Below, in pieces: positions 43,613-53,407 of a DNA stretch of 64,000 nt. How positions within the stretch are numbered: position 1 is the stretch's first letter; the number at the start of each line of letters is the position of its first letter. Source of the stretch: Gardnerella vaginalis (GTDB taxonomy: Bacteria; Actinomycetota; Actinomycetes; Actinomycetales; Bifidobacteriaceae); contig NZ_KQ956814.1 of assembly GCF_001546455.1 (NCBI RefSeq), forward strand, positions 1 through 64,000. The letters run 5' to 3'. Under the pieces are notes generated by a model, which worked only from the letters and a program-made list of their open reading frames with translations, was not told the origin of the DNA and ran no database searches. Both the position numbers and the translations under genes were made by a program.

Positions 43613-43984
43613 ATGAGCGTTAAGATTTTCGGTAAGGGTACCAAAGTCGCACGTTTGCGTCGTCACGCCCGTCTTCGTAAGCGCATTTCTGGTACTCCAG
43701 AGCGCCCACGTTTGGTAGTTTCTCGTTCTAACCGTCACATGGTTGCTCAGATTGTGGATGACACCAAGGGTCTTACCCTTGTAAGTGCTTCCACCTTGAC
43801 TTCTGACTTCGCTGGTTTTACTGGTACGAAGACTGAAGCTGCTACCAAGGTTGGCGAGTTAATCGCAGCCAAGGCGAAGGAAGCGGGAATCACCGCTGTT
43901 ATCTTCGATCGTGGCGGTAATAAGTATCATGGTCGCGTCGCAGCCGTAGCTGAAGGCGCCCGTCAGGGAGGTCTAGCACTGTGA
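43613..43984 (+). CDS. rplR: 50S ribosomal protein L18
   Basis: 123 residues from ATG 43613 ([36 protein letters not shown]), ending [26 protein letters not shown]. It binds 5S rRNA. The stop overlaps the rpsE GTG start by 4 bp. Confidence 0.98.
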   Translation: MSVKIFGKGTKVARLRRHARLRKRISGTPERPRLVVSRSNRHMVAQIVDDTKGLTLVSASTLTSDFAGFTGTKTEAATKVGELIAAKAKEAGITAVIFDRGGNKYHGRVAAVAEGARQGGLAL

Positions 43985-44709
43985 GCGATAACGAAAAGGA
44001 AACCCAAGTGGCTGAAGAAACTCAGAACACTCAGGCATCCGCTGAGGAGCGTACCGACGATCGTCGTTCCCGTCGTTCTAAGGGCGAAGGTAAGCGTAGC
44101 GAGCGTCGTAACCGTCGTGAAGAAAACCGCGGCGAAGAGCTTTTGGATCGCGTAGTTACTATTAACCGTGTTTCCAAGACCCACAAGGGTGGTCGTACCT
44201 TTAGCTTTGCAGCACTTGTTGTTGTTGGCGACGGTAAGGGCACTGTTGGTGTTGGTTACGGTAAGTCTCGCGAAGTTCCAGCAGCTATCGCTAAGGGTCA
44301 GCTTGACGCTAAGAAGCACATGTTTACTGTTCCACGCATTCGTGGCACCGTTACCCACCCTGTGTTGGGTCACGATGCTGCTGGTACAGTTTTGCTTCGT
44401 CCAGCTGCTCCAGGTACTGGTGTAATCGCAGGTGGCGCTGTGCGTGCTGTTATGGAGTGCGCTGGCATTACCGATATCCTCACCAAGTCCATGGGCTCCG
44501 CAACCGCTGTTAACGTGGTTCGCGCTACTGTGGATGCTTTGAAGAAGCTTGAAGAGCCAGAAGAAATTTGCGCTCGTCGTGGACTTTCCCTCGAGGAAGT
44601 TGCACCAGACGCATTGCTTCGTGAGCGCGCTGCTGGCATTGCCGAAGCTCGCAAGGCTCGTGAAGAAGCTCAGGCTGCTAAGGCTGCCCAGGCAAAGGAT
44701 GGTGAGTGA
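43981..44709 (+). CDS. rpsE: 30S ribosomal protein S5
   Basis: 242 residues from GTG. The core [46 protein letters not shown] is typical. An acidic then Arg-rich N-terminal extension of about 50 residues and an Ala/Glu-rich C-terminal tail make it longer than E. coli S5 (167). The stop overlaps rpmD. Confidence 0.98.
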   Translation: MSDNEKETQVAEETQNTQASAEERTDDRRSRRSKGEGKRSERRNRREENRGEELLDRVVTINRVSKTHKGGRTFSFAALVVVGDGKGTVGVGYGKSREVPAAIAKGQLDAKKHMFTVPRIRGTVTHPVLGHDAAGTVLLRPAAPGTGVIAGGAVRAVMECAGITDILTKSMGSATAVNVVRATVDALKKLEEPEEICARRGLSLEEVAPDALLRERAAGIAEARKAREEAQAAKAAQAKDGE

Positions 44710-44891
44710 TGGCTAACTTAAAGATCACTCTGGTGCACGGTTTGGTTCATTCCACCGAGCGTCAGCGCGCGAACGTTAAGACTCTTGGCCTTCACAAGAT
44801 TGGCCAGAGCGTTGTTCGCGAGGACAATCCAGTCAATCGTGGCTTGGTTATGGCCGTTCGCCACTTGCTAAGCGTTGAGGAGGTTGACTGA
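44709..44891 (+). CDS. rpmD: 50S ribosomal protein L30
   Basis: 60 residues: [34 protein letters not shown] at 44709 shares one base with the rpsE stop; the in-frame GTG three bases earlier is less likely. Confidence 0.97.
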   Translation: MANLKITLVHGLVHSTERQRANVKTLGLHKIGQSVVREDNPVNRGLVMAVRHLLSVEEVD

Positions 44892-44893
44892 TT

Positions 44894-45349
44894 ATGGCTA
44901 ATGAAGAACCAATGTTGCACATGCACACGTTGCGTCCAGCTCCAGGAGCTAAGAAGGATCGCATCCGCGTGGGTCGTGGTGAAGGCTCTAAGGGTAAGAC
45001 TTCGGGTCGTGGAGATAAAGGTACGAAGAAGCGTTACCAAGTTCGTCCAGGATTTGAAGGCGGCCAGCTTCCACTTTACATGCGCTTGCCTAAGCTTCGT
45101 GGCTTTAAGAGCCCATTCAAGAAGGAGTTCCAGGTTGTTAATGTTGCAGCCCTTGCAGAACTCTTCCCAAAGGGTGGCGAAGTCACTGTTGCTGATTTGG
45201 TAGTTAAGGGCGCTGTGCGTGATGGTTACCCAGTTAAGGTTTTGGGCGATGGCGATCTTAAGGTTGCTCTAACTCTTAAGGGAGTTAAGGCTTCTGCATC
45301 TGCTAAGGCCAAGATTGAAGCTGCTGGCGGCTCTGTTAGCGAAGAGTAG
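44894..45349 (+). CDS. rplO: 50S ribosomal protein L15
   Basis: 151 residues. [34 protein letters not shown] and [20 protein letters not shown] are diagnostic. It is the last ribosomal gene before the internal terminator and secY. Confidence 0.98.
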   Translation: MANEEPMLHMHTLRPAPGAKKDRIRVGRGEGSKGKTSGRGDKGTKKRYQVRPGFEGGQLPLYMRLPKLRGFKSPFKKEFQVVNVAALAELFPKGGEVTVADLVVKGAVRDGYPVKVLGDGDLKVALTLKGVKASASAKAKIEAAGGSVSEE

Positions 45350-45400
45350 TAATACTCAGCTAATTAGTCGATTAGCTAATACGCAGTGATTTAACTGTTC

Positions 45401-45435
45401 AATAATCCCTCTAGCTTTAGGCTAGGGGGATTATT
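45401..45435 (+). terminator. Terminator between rplO and secY
   Basis: A 15-bp stem (AATAATCCCTCTAGC at 45401-45415 with GCTAGGGGGATTATT at 45421-45435, one G-T pair) has a 5-nt loop and AT-rich sequence after it. It divides the spc cluster so that secY needs its own promoter. Confidence 0.88.
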
Positions 45436-45457
45436 TATTACACAACTCACGGAACCA

Positions 45458-45486
45458 TTGTTTCGGTATGTACCGTGATATAAACT
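45458..45486 (+). promoter_or_regulatory. Candidate promoter of secY-adk
   Basis: TTGTTT (45458-45463) and TAAACT (45481-45486) are separated by 17 nt. A small palindrome CGGTATGTACCG lies within the spacer and could be an operator. Position after the terminator supports it. Confidence 0.4.
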
Positions 45487-45554
45487 ATTGCCTCAGAGTT
45501 TGTTTTTTTACTGATGCGCCTAGATTGTAGCGCAAAAAAGGGAGGAAGACCCAG

Positions 45555-46907
45555 GTGAAAACGTTAATCCAGGCCTTCAAAACGAAGGAGCTGAGGAACA
45601 AGATCCTCTTCGTCTTCGCAATGATTATCATCTACAGGATTGGTTCTTTTATTCCAATTCCTGGAGTTGACTACAAAGTTATTCGAGCTTGCACCGCTAA
45701 GTTGGCTTCTTCTAGCGAGAACTTTATTGGTTTGGTGAACCTGTTCTCTGGCGGTTCTCTTTTGCAGCTTTCGATTTTTGCATTGGGCGTTATGCCATAC
45801 ATTACTGCGTCCATTGTTATTCAGCTGCTTAGAGTTGTAATTCCTCGATTTGAGGCTCTTCATAAAGAGGGTCAGTCTGGAGAAACAAAGCTCACTCAGT
45901 ATACGCGTTATTTGACCATTGGCTTGGCTATTTTACAGTCCACCACCATTTTGGTTACAGCTCGTTCTGGTGCGTTATTCAACTATCAGTGCGGTCAGGT
46001 TATTCCAGACGGTTCTATGTGGAGCCTTATTGTAATGGTCTTAATCATGACTGGTGGCACTGGCCTCATAATGTGGATGGCAGAGCTTATTACCGATAAG
46101 GGTATTGGCCAAGGCATGTCTGTATTAATCTTTATGTCCATCTGCTCTGGATTCCTTCCAAAGTTGTGGGAAATTGGTTGGGGTACTAATGGTCTTAATG
46201 GAGATTGGACTAAGTTCTCCATTGTTGCTGGCGTTTTTCTTGTTATTCTTATCTTCGTTGACTTTGTGGAACTTGCACAGCGTAGAATCCCTGTTCAGTA
46301 CACACGTCGAATGATTGGTAGAAAGATGTATGGTGGCTCTTCCACCTACTTGCCATTAAAGGTAAATATGAGTGGTGTTATTCCACCAATCTTTGCATCT
46401 TCTATTCTTGCTATTCCAACTCTTCTTGCTCAATTTGGAGACAGCAGCAAGGGCTGGGTGCGCTGGATTAATGCTAATTTAGCTAATTCCACTTCTGCTT
46501 GGTACATTGTTCTGTACACTGTTATGATTGTGTTCTTCTGCTTCTTCTACACCGAGATTACTTTTAATCCAGATGAAACTGCAGACAACATGAAGGAATA
46601 CGGCGGCTTTATTCCTGGCATTCGTGCTGGTAGCGCTACAAGCCATTATCTTAGCTACGTTATGAACAGACTTAACACAGTTGGTGCTATCTACTTACTG
46701 TTTGTTGCTTTGATTCCAACAGTTCTGATTATGTCTTTGCACCTTAATATGAAGCTTCCATTTGGTGGTACAACAATTCTTATTATTGCAGGCGTTGGCT
46801 TGGATACTTTGCGCCAAGCTAAGGCTCAAACGGAGCAATTCCAGTATGCTGGATTCCTGTTTGATCACGGCAAAAATAAGCAGTCTGCTGTTGCTGCCAG
46901 CAAATAG
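45555..46907 (+). CDS. secY: Preprotein translocase subunit SecY
   Basis: 450 residues with ten membrane helices from a GTG start with GGGAGGAAG ahead of it. It forms the SecYEG channel. IYRIGSFIPIPGVD, LQLSIFALGVMPYITASIVIQLL (plug and lateral gate region) and NPDETADNMKEYGGFIPGIRAG are conserved SecY segments. It is cotranscribed with adk, 67 bp downstream. Confidence 0.98.
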   Translation: MKTLIQAFKTKELRNKILFVFAMIIIYRIGSFIPIPGVDYKVIRACTAKLASSSENFIGLVNLFSGGSLLQLSIFALGVMPYITASIVIQLLRVVIPRFEALHKEGQSGETKLTQYTRYLTIGLAILQSTTILVTARSGALFNYQCGQVIPDGSMWSLIVMVLIMTGGTGLIMWMAELITDKGIGQGMSVLIFMSICSGFLPKLWEIGWGTNGLNGDWTKFSIVAGVFLVILIFVDFVELAQRRIPVQYTRRMIGRKMYGGSSTYLPLKVNMSGVIPPIFASSILAIPTLLAQFGDSSKGWVRWINANLANSTSAWYIVLYTVMIVFFCFFYTEITFNPDETADNMKEYGGFIPGIRAGSATSHYLSYVMNRLNTVGAIYLLFVALIPTVLIMSLHLNMKLPFGGTTILIIAGVGLDTLRQAKAQTEQFQYAGFLFDHGKNKQSAVAASK

Positions 46908-46974
46908 GATTGTTACAAATAAGATTGTTAAGGTTTTGCAAGATTGCAATGGAGCATAAAACAAGGAGATTAAT

Positions 46975-47535
46975 ATGCGATTGCTAATTATGGGACCGCA
47001 AGGAGTAGGTAAGGGTACTCAGGCTGCTTTGCTTGCCGAGCATTACAATATTCCTGCTATTTCCACTGGCGACATTTTCCGTTACAACTTAAAGAATCAA
47101 ACGGAGCTTGGAAAAAAGGTTCAAGGTTATCTCGATAAAGGTGAGCTTGTTCCAGATGAATTAACCAATAGCATTGTTAAGGATCGTCTTGCTCAAGATG
47201 ATGCAAAGAATGGTTGGATTCTGGATGGCTATCCACGTAATGCTTCTCAGGTTAAGGCTCTTGATCTTATGCTTGAAGAGCTTGGAACTCCTTTGGATCA
47301 TGTTGTTGCTCTTGAGGCGGAGCGTGAGGTTTTGCTTGAGCGCATGCAAAAGCGTGCTATTGAGCAGGGTCGTTCCGACGACACTCCAGAAGTGATTGCT
47401 AAGCGTTTGGAAACCTACGAGAAGGAAACAGCTCCATTGCTGGATATTTACGAAAGCCGTGGTCAGCTTGTTGAGGTTGATGGCGTTGGAGACATTGCCG
47501 AAATCAACAATCGCATAGTTGAATCTTTGGTATAA
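46975..47535 (+). CDS. adk: Adenylate kinase
   Basis: 186 residues, the short form without a zinc LID. MRLLIMGPQGVGKGTQAALLAEHY is the P-loop, followed by STGDIFRYNLK and DGYPRNASQ. It balances ATP, ADP and AMP. AAGGAG precedes the ATG. No map (methionine aminopeptidase) gene lies between it and infA, unlike in many actinobacteria. Confidence 0.97.
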   Translation: MRLLIMGPQGVGKGTQAALLAEHYNIPAISTGDIFRYNLKNQTELGKKVQGYLDKGELVPDELTNSIVKDRLAQDDAKNGWILDGYPRNASQVKALDLMLEELGTPLDHVVALEAEREVLLERMQKRAIEQGRSDDTPEVIAKRLETYEKETAPLLDIYESRGQLVEVDGVGDIAEINNRIVESLV

Positions 47536-47553
47536 GAAAAATCTTTGTACTAT

Positions 47554-47623
47554 AAATGCGTCCTTGCGACACGCCGAGTGTTGTATTGGGCGCATTTACT
47601 GTATCATAGAAGATTGGCGTGTC
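47554..47623 (+). promoter_or_regulatory. Overlapping inverted repeats and promoter upstream of infA
   Basis: Two inverted repeats interlock: AAATGCGTCC (47554-47563) with GGGCGCATTT (47588-47597), and GACACGCC (47568-47575) with GGCGTGTC (47616-47623). The left arm of the second lies in the loop of the first, so they would be alternatives or a pseudoknot in RNA. TTGTAT and TATCAT about 15 nt apart near 47582-47608 could be a promoter inside the region. Confidence 0.4.
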
Positions 47624-47667
47624 TTCGGATGCGCGAAGTAGTATGTCCAAGGAACGGAACGAGGCTC

Positions 47668-47886
47668 ATGGCAAAAGACGGTGTGATTGAAGTCGAAGGC
47701 ACGGTAGTGGAAGCACTGCCTAACGCGATGTTTCGCGTTCAGCTTGAGAACGAGCACATTGTACTAGCTACGATTTCGGGGAAAATGCGCAAGAATTACA
47801 TTCGTATTCTTCCGCAAGATCGTGTTGTGCTGGAGATGAGTCCTTACGATTTGAACCGCGGACGTATTACGTACCGTTATAAGTAA
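47668..47886 (+). CDS. infA: Translation initiation factor IF-1
   Basis: 72 residues, standard length: [72 protein letters not shown] is a single OB fold. ATG at 47668 follows GAACGAGG. Upstream in-frame codons run into the repeat region and are not used. Confidence 0.98.
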   Translation: MAKDGVIEVEGTVVEALPNAMFRVQLENEHIVLATISGKMRKNYIRILPQDRVVLEMSPYDLNRGRITYRYK

Positions 47887-47907
47887 AGGTACAAGCAAAG
47901 GAAAACC

Positions 47908-48021
47908 ATGAAGGTCAGCCCTAGCGTGAAGAGGATCTGCGAAAACTGCCGCGTGATCCGCCGTCACGGTCGCGTCATGGTGATTTGCATCAACCCACGT
48001 CATAAGCAGCGTCAGGGCTGA
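47908..48021 (+). CDS. rpmJ: 50S ribosomal protein L36, zinc form
   Basis: 37 residues from ATG 47908: [20 protein letters not shown], continuing to [11 protein letters not shown]. The zinc ligands Cys11, Cys14, Cys27 and His32 are present. CAAAGGAAAA is its ribosome-binding site. It occupies its standard place between infA and rpsM. Confidence 0.97.
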   Translation: MKVSPSVKRICENCRVIRRHGRVMVICINPRHKQRQG

Positions 48022-48165
48022 GTGGATCTCCACCGCGAAGATAAAGGAATAAGGCGCTAAGTCGCAGCTTAAGCTGAACCCTGGGTGCGCAGGCCCAGGC
48101 CGCAATCAATTGCTATTATTGCGGGAGACTTGGTGCACGACCTGCGTAATAGTAAAGGAATTACA

Positions 48166-48543
48166 ATGGCACGTCTTGCCGGAGTAGATATTCCCAATGA
48201 GAAGCGCATTGAGATTGCCCTCACCTATATTTTTGGTGTAGGTCGCACTCGCGCTAAGGAAACGCTTGCCGCGACCGGTGTTAATCCGGATACCCGCGTC
48301 AAGGATCTTACGGATGAACAGTTAATCACTTTGCGTGATTATCTTGAGGCCAACTACAAGATTGAAGGCGATTTGCGTCGTGAAATCGACGCCGACATCC
48401 GTCGTAAGATTCAGATCAACTGCTATCAAGGCCAGCGTCATCGCAAGGGTCTTCCTGTGCGTGGTCAGCGTACTAAGACTAATGCTCGTACCCGCAAGGG
48501 TCCAAAGCGTACTGTCGCCGGGAAGAAGAAGGCCACCCGATAG
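48166..48543 (+). CDS. rpsM: 30S ribosomal protein S13
   Basis: 125 residues from ATG 48166 ([30 protein letters not shown]), with [19 protein letters not shown] near the C-terminus. AAAGGAATTACA lies ahead of the start. The 144-bp gap after rpmJ holds a small hairpin (CCTGGG/CCCAGG near 48080-48099). Confidence 0.98.
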   Translation: MARLAGVDIPNEKRIEIALTYIFGVGRTRAKETLAATGVNPDTRVKDLTDEQLITLRDYLEANYKIEGDLRREIDADIRRKIQINCYQGQRHRKGLPVRGQRTKTNARTRKGPKRTVAGKKKATR

Positions 48544-48622
48544 TCGGTGGTCGGCTCTAGGCCACGAGTTAATTCTCATCGCCTAGACATACCAACTAAT
48601 TCGTCATAGGAAACGAGGGTCA

Positions 48623-49021
48623 ATGGCAGCTGCAAAGCAAGCCTCGCGCAAGCCGCGTCGCCGGGACCGCAAGTCGGTACCGGTTGGGCAGGCGCATATT
48701 AAATCAACATTCAATAACACGATTATTTCCATCACCGATCCATCGGGTGCAGTCCTCTCTTGGGCTTCTGGTGGCGATGTCGGCTTTAAGGGTTCCCGTA
48801 AGTCGACTCCTTACGCTGCAGGTATGGCTGCTGAGTCTGCCGCTCGTAAGGCAATGGAACATGGCCTTAAAAAGGTCGACGTGTTTGTTAAGGGTCCAGG
48901 TTCCGGTCGTGAAACCGCTATCCGTTCCCTTCAGTCCGCGGGTCTTGAAGTCGGTTCTATTACCGACGTCACCCCACAAGCGCATAACGGCGTTCGCCCA
49001 CCAAAGCGTCGCCGCGTCTGA
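48623..49021 (+). CDS. rpsK: 30S ribosomal protein S11
   Basis: 132 residues. [44 protein letters not shown] and [15 protein letters not shown] are diagnostic. rpsD (S4) does not follow, so rpoA is next. Confidence 0.98.
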   Translation: MAAAKQASRKPRRRDRKSVPVGQAHIKSTFNNTIISITDPSGAVLSWASGGDVGFKGSRKSTPYAAGMAAESAARKAMEHGLKKVDVFVKGPGSGRETAIRSLQSAGLEVGSITDVTPQAHNGVRPPKRRRV

Positions 49022-49100
49022 GCACTCTTACGAATCCATCCATCCAACCCGCTTATGGGCGGCGAGTGCACCACCGACCAGAAGCTGAAAGGATACAAAA

Positions 49101-50096
49101 GTGCTTATCGCACAGCGTCCAACACTTACCGAGGAATCACTGAATCCCCAGCGTTCTCGCTTTACTATTGAGCCGTTGGAACCAGGTTTCGGATACACGC
49201 TCGGCAATTCGCTGCGTCGTACCCTGTTGAGCTCCATTCCAGGTGCGGCCGTTACTTCGGTACGCATCTCTGGCGCTCTTCATGAGTTCACGACTCTGCC
49301 AGGTGTTGAAGAGGATGTCACTGAAATCCTGCTGAACATCAAGGGTATCGTACTTACAAGTGAGTATGACGAGCCTGTAGTGATGTATCTACGCAAGAGC
49401 GGTAAAGGTGAAGCAACAGCTGGAGATATTACTCCTCCTGCTGGCGTCACTATTGCCAATCCACAGATGCATATCGCTACACTTGCTGAAGATGGCGAGC
49501 TCGAAATTGAGTTCACTGTGGAGCGTGGTCGTGGCTACGTGCCTGCTCAGATGAATAAGCAGGAAAACAGCGAAATCGGTCGCATTCCAGTGGATTCGAT
49601 CTACTCGCCAGTTTTGAAGGTGAGCTATAAGGTCGAAGCTACCCGCGTGGAACAGCGCACGGACTTCGATAAGCTAATCCTGGATGTGGAAACCAAGCCA
49701 GCTATTACACCACGCGACGCAGTTGCGTCCGCAGGTTCGACTTTGGTTGAGCTTTTCGGTCTTTGCCGTGAGCTTAACGTCGATGCTGAGGGTGTTGAAG
49801 TTGGTCCAGCACCAGTCATGGAGGAAGCTGATTCCCAGATGGCTACTCCGATTGAGGATTTGAACCTTACGCAGCGCAGCTACAACTGCTTGAAGCGTGA
49901 GGGAATCCACACAGTCGGCGAGCTGGTAGTCCACACTGAGCAGGATTTGCTCGATATTCGTAATTTCGGCATGAAATCCATCGATGAGGTTAAAGAAAAG
50001 TTGCAATCCATGGGATTGTCTCTTAAGCCTTCACCGCTTGGCTTTGACGCCAATAATCTCGAAGGTGGCACGTTCTTCTCGCCAGAAGACGAGTAA
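49101..50096 (+). CDS. rpoA: RNA polymerase alpha subunit
   Basis: 331 residues from a GTG start with AAAGGA upstream. The N-terminal domain ([31 protein letters not shown]) dimerises and nucleates the enzyme. The C-terminal domain ([27 protein letters not shown]...[13 protein letters not shown]) binds UP-element DNA and activators. Confidence 0.98.
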   Translation: MLIAQRPTLTEESLNPQRSRFTIEPLEPGFGYTLGNSLRRTLLSSIPGAAVTSVRISGALHEFTTLPGVEEDVTEILLNIKGIVLTSEYDEPVVMYLRKSGKGEATAGDITPPAGVTIANPQMHIATLAEDGELEIEFTVERGRGYVPAQMNKQENSEIGRIPVDSIYSPVLKVSYKVEATRVEQRTDFDKLILDVETKPAITPRDAVASAGSTLVELFGLCRELNVDAEGVEVGPAPVMEEADSQMATPIEDLNLTQRSYNCLKREGIHTVGELVVHTEQDLLDIRNFGMKSIDEVKEKLQSMGLSLKPSPLGFDANNLEGGTFFSPEDE

Positions 50097-50174
50097 ACAA
50101 CCACCGCAAATCGTCGCGGTTTTTGGATGTTCGGGTTTTTGCCCACCTGAATTCCGCGGCAATAAGGAGTAATA

Positions 50175-50609
50175 ATGCCTACACCGAAACAAGGGCCTCG
50201 TCTGGCTTCTAGCCCAGCGCATGAGCGCCTGATGCTGGCCAATATGGCTACAAGCCTCTTCCAGCACGGTCGTATTGTGACTACTTTGCCAAAGGCAAAG
50301 CGTCTTCGTCCACTCGCTGAGCGTTTGGTAACATTCGCTAAGCGTGGCGATTTGCATTCGCGCCGCCGCGTGTTGCGCGTAATTCGCAATAAGTCCGTTG
50401 TTCACATGCTTTTCACTCAGATTGCTGAGCAGATGAAGCAGCGTGAAGGTGGCTATACTCGCATCGTTAAGATGGCCCCTCGTCGTGGTGACACTGCTCC
50501 ACAGGCTATTATCGAGCTTGTTGTTGAGCCAGTAAGCCCAAAGAAGGCTGTTGTTAAGGAAGCTGAGTCCGCTACTAAGGTTGCAGCTAAAGAAGAAGCA
50601 GCTGAGTAG
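50175..50609 (+). CDS. rplQ: 50S ribosomal protein L17
   Basis: 144 residues. [56 protein letters not shown] is typical, with an Ala/Glu-rich C-terminal tail. A weak hairpin with T-run (ACCGC/GCGGT, 50103-50124) lies between rpoA and this gene and could attenuate. Confidence 0.97.
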   Translation: MPTPKQGPRLASSPAHERLMLANMATSLFQHGRIVTTLPKAKRLRPLAERLVTFAKRGDLHSRRRVLRVIRNKSVVHMLFTQIAEQMKQREGGYTRIVKMAPRRGDTAPQAIIELVVEPVSPKKAVVKEAESATKVAAKEEAAE

Positions 50610-50679
50610 TTGAGATTAGCATCTTGATGCATCGGTAAGTAAATCTTTGGCGATTAATCGCCAGCATAAAGGTTTATTA

Positions 50680-50710
50680 AACGGGTTGGAGATTTCTCCA
50701 GCCCGTTTTT
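50680..50710 (+). terminator. Terminator after rplQ
   Basis: AACGGGTTGGAG (50680-50691) pairs with CTCCAGCCCGTT (50696-50707), one G-T pair, followed by T. It closes the alpha operon. Confidence 0.92.
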
Positions 50711-50759
50711 CTATATCTGACATATCTTTTCTATATCTGGTATCAACTACTATTGAACT

Positions 50760-52076
50760 ATGTCAAATATTCTCGATTTAATGAATACCGATTTTACTAA
50801 CTTTAAAGATCGAAAATTCAATGCCGTAGATTCGCTTATTTTATGCGAGTTGGCGTATGTTTGCATGCCTGAATCGATTCCAAAATATAATGACGATTCT
50901 AACGCAGTAGCAACCGTTCCTATAAGCGATTTGCTACGCGGCGAGGATTTTTCGGCAATGTTTAGCTCTGGTTCTACTAAGGTAGATGAGTTTCGCAAGA
51001 ATCTACTTTTGGCGGTTGCAGCAAGCCCAAGGTATCGCGGTATGCGCGTTGGTGAGGTTCTTGAACGTTTTGACGAGTCGAATATTGATGACTCTTGCGA
51101 ACAGCAATTTGCGGCTGTTACTTTTGATTTGACAGATTGCGTTGGCTCTAGCTGCTTTGTTGTTGCTTTTAGGGGAACAGACAACACGCTTGTTGGCTGG
51201 AAGGAAGACTTTAACATGGCGTTTCGCTGCCCAGTGCCCGCGCAGGAGTCGGCGGCGGAGTATTTGCACTCTATATCTAGGCGAGTGTGCAAGGATTCTT
51301 GCAAAAGTGGCGGTATTCGTAGGATTTTTAACAGTGTTGCGGATTATTTTGCGAATTTGTTTAATAAGAAGAACAATAGTGAAGACAGTTATTTAGATAA
51401 GAGTGATTTTAAGAATAGTGATTTAGATAAGATCAATCTAGAAAATAGCAGTGATTGCGATTTAAGTGATAATCCTCAAATATTTGTTGTGGGCCATTCA
51501 AAAGGCGGGAATATGGCTGCATATGCGGCAATGAGATTGGATGCGCAAGATCGAAGCCTTGGAAACCACATTAGTAAAATCTACTCAATGGACGGCCCTA
51601 GTTTTGGCTCGGACGTTGTTGATCCAAAGGTTTTTTCTCGCGTTGTTTCCAGAATCGAAAAAGTTGTGCCGCAATCAGCTTTTATTGGATTGATTATGGA
51701 TACGGGAGTGCCGTATAAGGTTACAGTTGCCGATTCAATTGGATTAATGCAACATTTTGGTATGTATTGGCAAGTTAAAGATGGCGATTTTGACTACTGC
51801 GATTGTGTAACTCCGCGCGCGCTGGCCGTTTCTAAGGCTGCAAACGAGTGGATGATGAATTTGCCGTTTGAAGAGCGAAAGCGCAGAATTGACAGCGTTT
51901 ACAGCATGTTTAGCAGTTTGGGGTACTCGACTTTCGACGAGATGTCTTCGCATTGGTCGGAGGTTGTTCCTAAATTATTGAAGATTGCAATGCATATGGA
52001 TTCAAAAACACATGAGTTGATTCGTAGCGTTATGAGTGCTTTTGCGCTCGCTGGCGGTTCAGATAAGAAAAACTAG
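50760..52076 (+). CDS. DUF2974/Mbeg1-like alpha/beta hydrolase
   Basis: The 438-residue protein starts MSNILDLMNTDFTNFKDRKFNAVDSLILCELAYV and has FVVAFRGTDNTLVGWKEDFNM. The nucleophile elbow VVGHSKGGNMAAYAA puts the Ser near residue 245, with KIYSMDGPSF following, as in DUF2974 lipase-like proteins. An Asp/Asn/Ser-rich linker (about 200-237) precedes the elbow. The substrate is unknown; no signal peptide was seen. There is no Shine-Dalgarno, but TACTAT lies exactly at -12 to -7, so the mRNA is probably leaderless. A 13-nt repeat TTTTCTATATCTG occurs twice, 21 bp apart, just upstream. Confidence 0.8.
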   Translation: MSNILDLMNTDFTNFKDRKFNAVDSLILCELAYVCMPESIPKYNDDSNAVATVPISDLLRGEDFSAMFSSGSTKVDEFRKNLLLAVAASPRYRGMRVGEVLERFDESNIDDSCEQQFAAVTFDLTDCVGSSCFVVAFRGTDNTLVGWKEDFNMAFRCPVPAQESAAEYLHSISRRVCKDSCKSGGIRRIFNSVADYFANLFNKKNNSEDSYLDKSDFKNSDLDKINLENSSDCDLSDNPQIFVVGHSKGGNMAAYAAMRLDAQDRSLGNHISKIYSMDGPSFGSDVVDPKVFSRVVSRIEKVVPQSAFIGLIMDTGVPYKVTVADSIGLMQHFGMYWQVKDGDFDYCDCVTPRALAVSKAANEWMMNLPFEERKRRIDSVYSMFSSLGYSTFDEMSSHWSEVVPKLLKIAMHMDSKTHELIRSVMSAFALAGGSDKKN

Positions 52077-52114
52077 TGGAAGTCTGTTTGGAAGTCTGTT
52101 TGGAAAGGTTTTGA

Positions 52115-53026
52115 ATGCGTCTTCGTTTAGATTTAGCGTATGATGGCGGCGATTTTTATGGTTGGGCAAAGCAGCCTACTTTGCGCACTGTTCAAGGTGT
52201 TTTGGAAGACGCATTGCATAAGGTTTTGCGCGTAAATAAAGATGATGCTAGCGAACCTTTGCGCCTTAGCGTTGCTGGCCGCACAGATACGGGCGTTCAC
52301 GCATCTTACCAGGTTTGCCATTTAGACGTTTCGGAATTCGTTTTGCAAAATTGCGTTGGTCACACAAATCTTACGCCAGTAAAAGCCTTGGAATATAGGC
52401 TCTGTGGCGTTTTGCCTAAAGACATTTCAATTCACAGCGTAAGCATTGCGCCAAGCGGTTTTGATGCTCGTTTTTCTGCGTTGGATCGCACGTACGTGTA
52501 TAGGATTAGCGATGCGGCGAATCGCGCTAATTTGGATCCGCGCATGCGTGGCTTTGTGTTGCAGCTTGACTACGATTTAAACGTTGATGCCATGAATCAG
52601 GCGGCGTCTTTGATTGTTGGTTTGCATGATTTTGGCTCTTTTGCGCGGCCAAATCCTGGTGGAACTACGATTCGCTGCGTTAAAAAGGCTGTTTGGAATC
52701 GTGTTTTCCAGGGGAGCTGTTTATCTAAATCAACTGGAAAAATTCCTAGCATTGAAAACGGTTTGCTTGAGTTTACTATTGTTGCAGACGCGTTTGCGCA
52801 TAACATGGTTCGTTCGCTTGTTGGAGCGTGCGTGCAAGTTGGGTGTGCAAAGCGCTCAGTTGATTGGTTTAAAAATAAGATTGAAAATCCGATTAGAGAG
52901 GGCTCTACAGGGCCGATTGCAGCAAACGGTTTGACTTTGGAATATGTTGAATACCCTAAAGACGAGGAGCTTGCGGCGCGCGCAAACGCGATTCGCGCTA
53001 AGCGCACGATTGAGGAGCTTGGATGA
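52115..53026 (+). CDS. truA: tRNA pseudouridine synthase A
   Basis: The 303-residue enzyme modifies uridines 38-40 of tRNA anticodon arms. MRLRLDLAYDGGDFYGWAKQP, the catalytic Asp58 in AGRTDTGVHA, FDARFSALDRTYVYRI and FAHNMVRSLVGACVQVG are clear. GGAAAGG lies ahead of the ATG. Confidence 0.96.
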   Translation: MRLRLDLAYDGGDFYGWAKQPTLRTVQGVLEDALHKVLRVNKDDASEPLRLSVAGRTDTGVHASYQVCHLDVSEFVLQNCVGHTNLTPVKALEYRLCGVLPKDISIHSVSIAPSGFDARFSALDRTYVYRISDAANRANLDPRMRGFVLQLDYDLNVDAMNQAASLIVGLHDFGSFARPNPGGTTIRCVKKAVWNRVFQGSCLSKSTGKIPSIENGLLEFTIVADAFAHNMVRSLVGACVQVGCAKRSVDWFKNKIENPIREGSTGPIAANGLTLEYVEYPKDEELAARANAIRAKRTIEELG

Positions 53027-53127
53027 GCTCAACGCGCCATGCGCTTGTATATTCTAGGGTTGTTTTACAATTGAAAAGTTGCGTTTCTTTTTGCATTTGC
53101 GTTTTGAGCATTTGCGTGTTGCGCAAA

Positions 53128-53213
53128 GGATGAATGTCCGAGCGGTCTAAGGAGCACGCCTCGAAAGCGTGTGAGGGCTACACCCTCCGCGAGTTCAAAT
53201 CTCGCTTCATCCG
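53128..53213 (+). tRNA. tRNA-Ser(CGA)
   Basis: Acceptor GGATGAA pairs with TTCATCC. The anticodon stem CACGC/GCGTG encloses CTCGAAA with anticodon CGA. A long variable arm (GAGGGCTACACCCTC) marks the class II tRNA. The T-arm is GCGAG-TTCAAAT-CTCGC. Confidence 0.95.
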
Positions 53214-53219
53214 CAAGCA

Positions 53220-53251
53220 GGGTTTCTAGCAAATCGCTAGAAACCCTTTTT
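53220..53251 (+). terminator. Terminator after tRNA-Ser(CGA)
   Basis: A perfect 11-bp stem, GGGTTTCTAGC (53220-53230) with GCTAGAAACCC (53236-53246), loop AAATC, then TTTTT. Confidence 0.95.
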
Positions 53252-53268
53252 ACTTACGCGAGTGATAT

Positions 53269-53370
53269 TTCCGCTTTATGTTGTTGATTTTGTGGTTTTG
53301 AGCTACATTCTCGGGAAAATCTTCCCGATTTTGTTGTTGATTTTGGCGTGTTGAGCAACATTTTCGGGAA
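53269..53370. repeat. 49-bp palindromic repeat, locus 4 (two tandem units)
   Basis: Units at 53269-53317 and 53322-53370 are each exactly 49 bp and are separated by AATC, the same 4-bp spacer as in locus 3. The second unit is the best palindrome: TTCCCGATTTTGTTGTT with CAACATTTTCGGGAA. It lies between a tRNA terminator and the 3' end of a lipoprotein gene, far from the pilus locus, so the family is dispersed. Confidence 0.85.
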
Positions 53371-53407
53371 TATTGTGGCGTAAACGCGCTATATAAATCG
53401 TAGTGTG

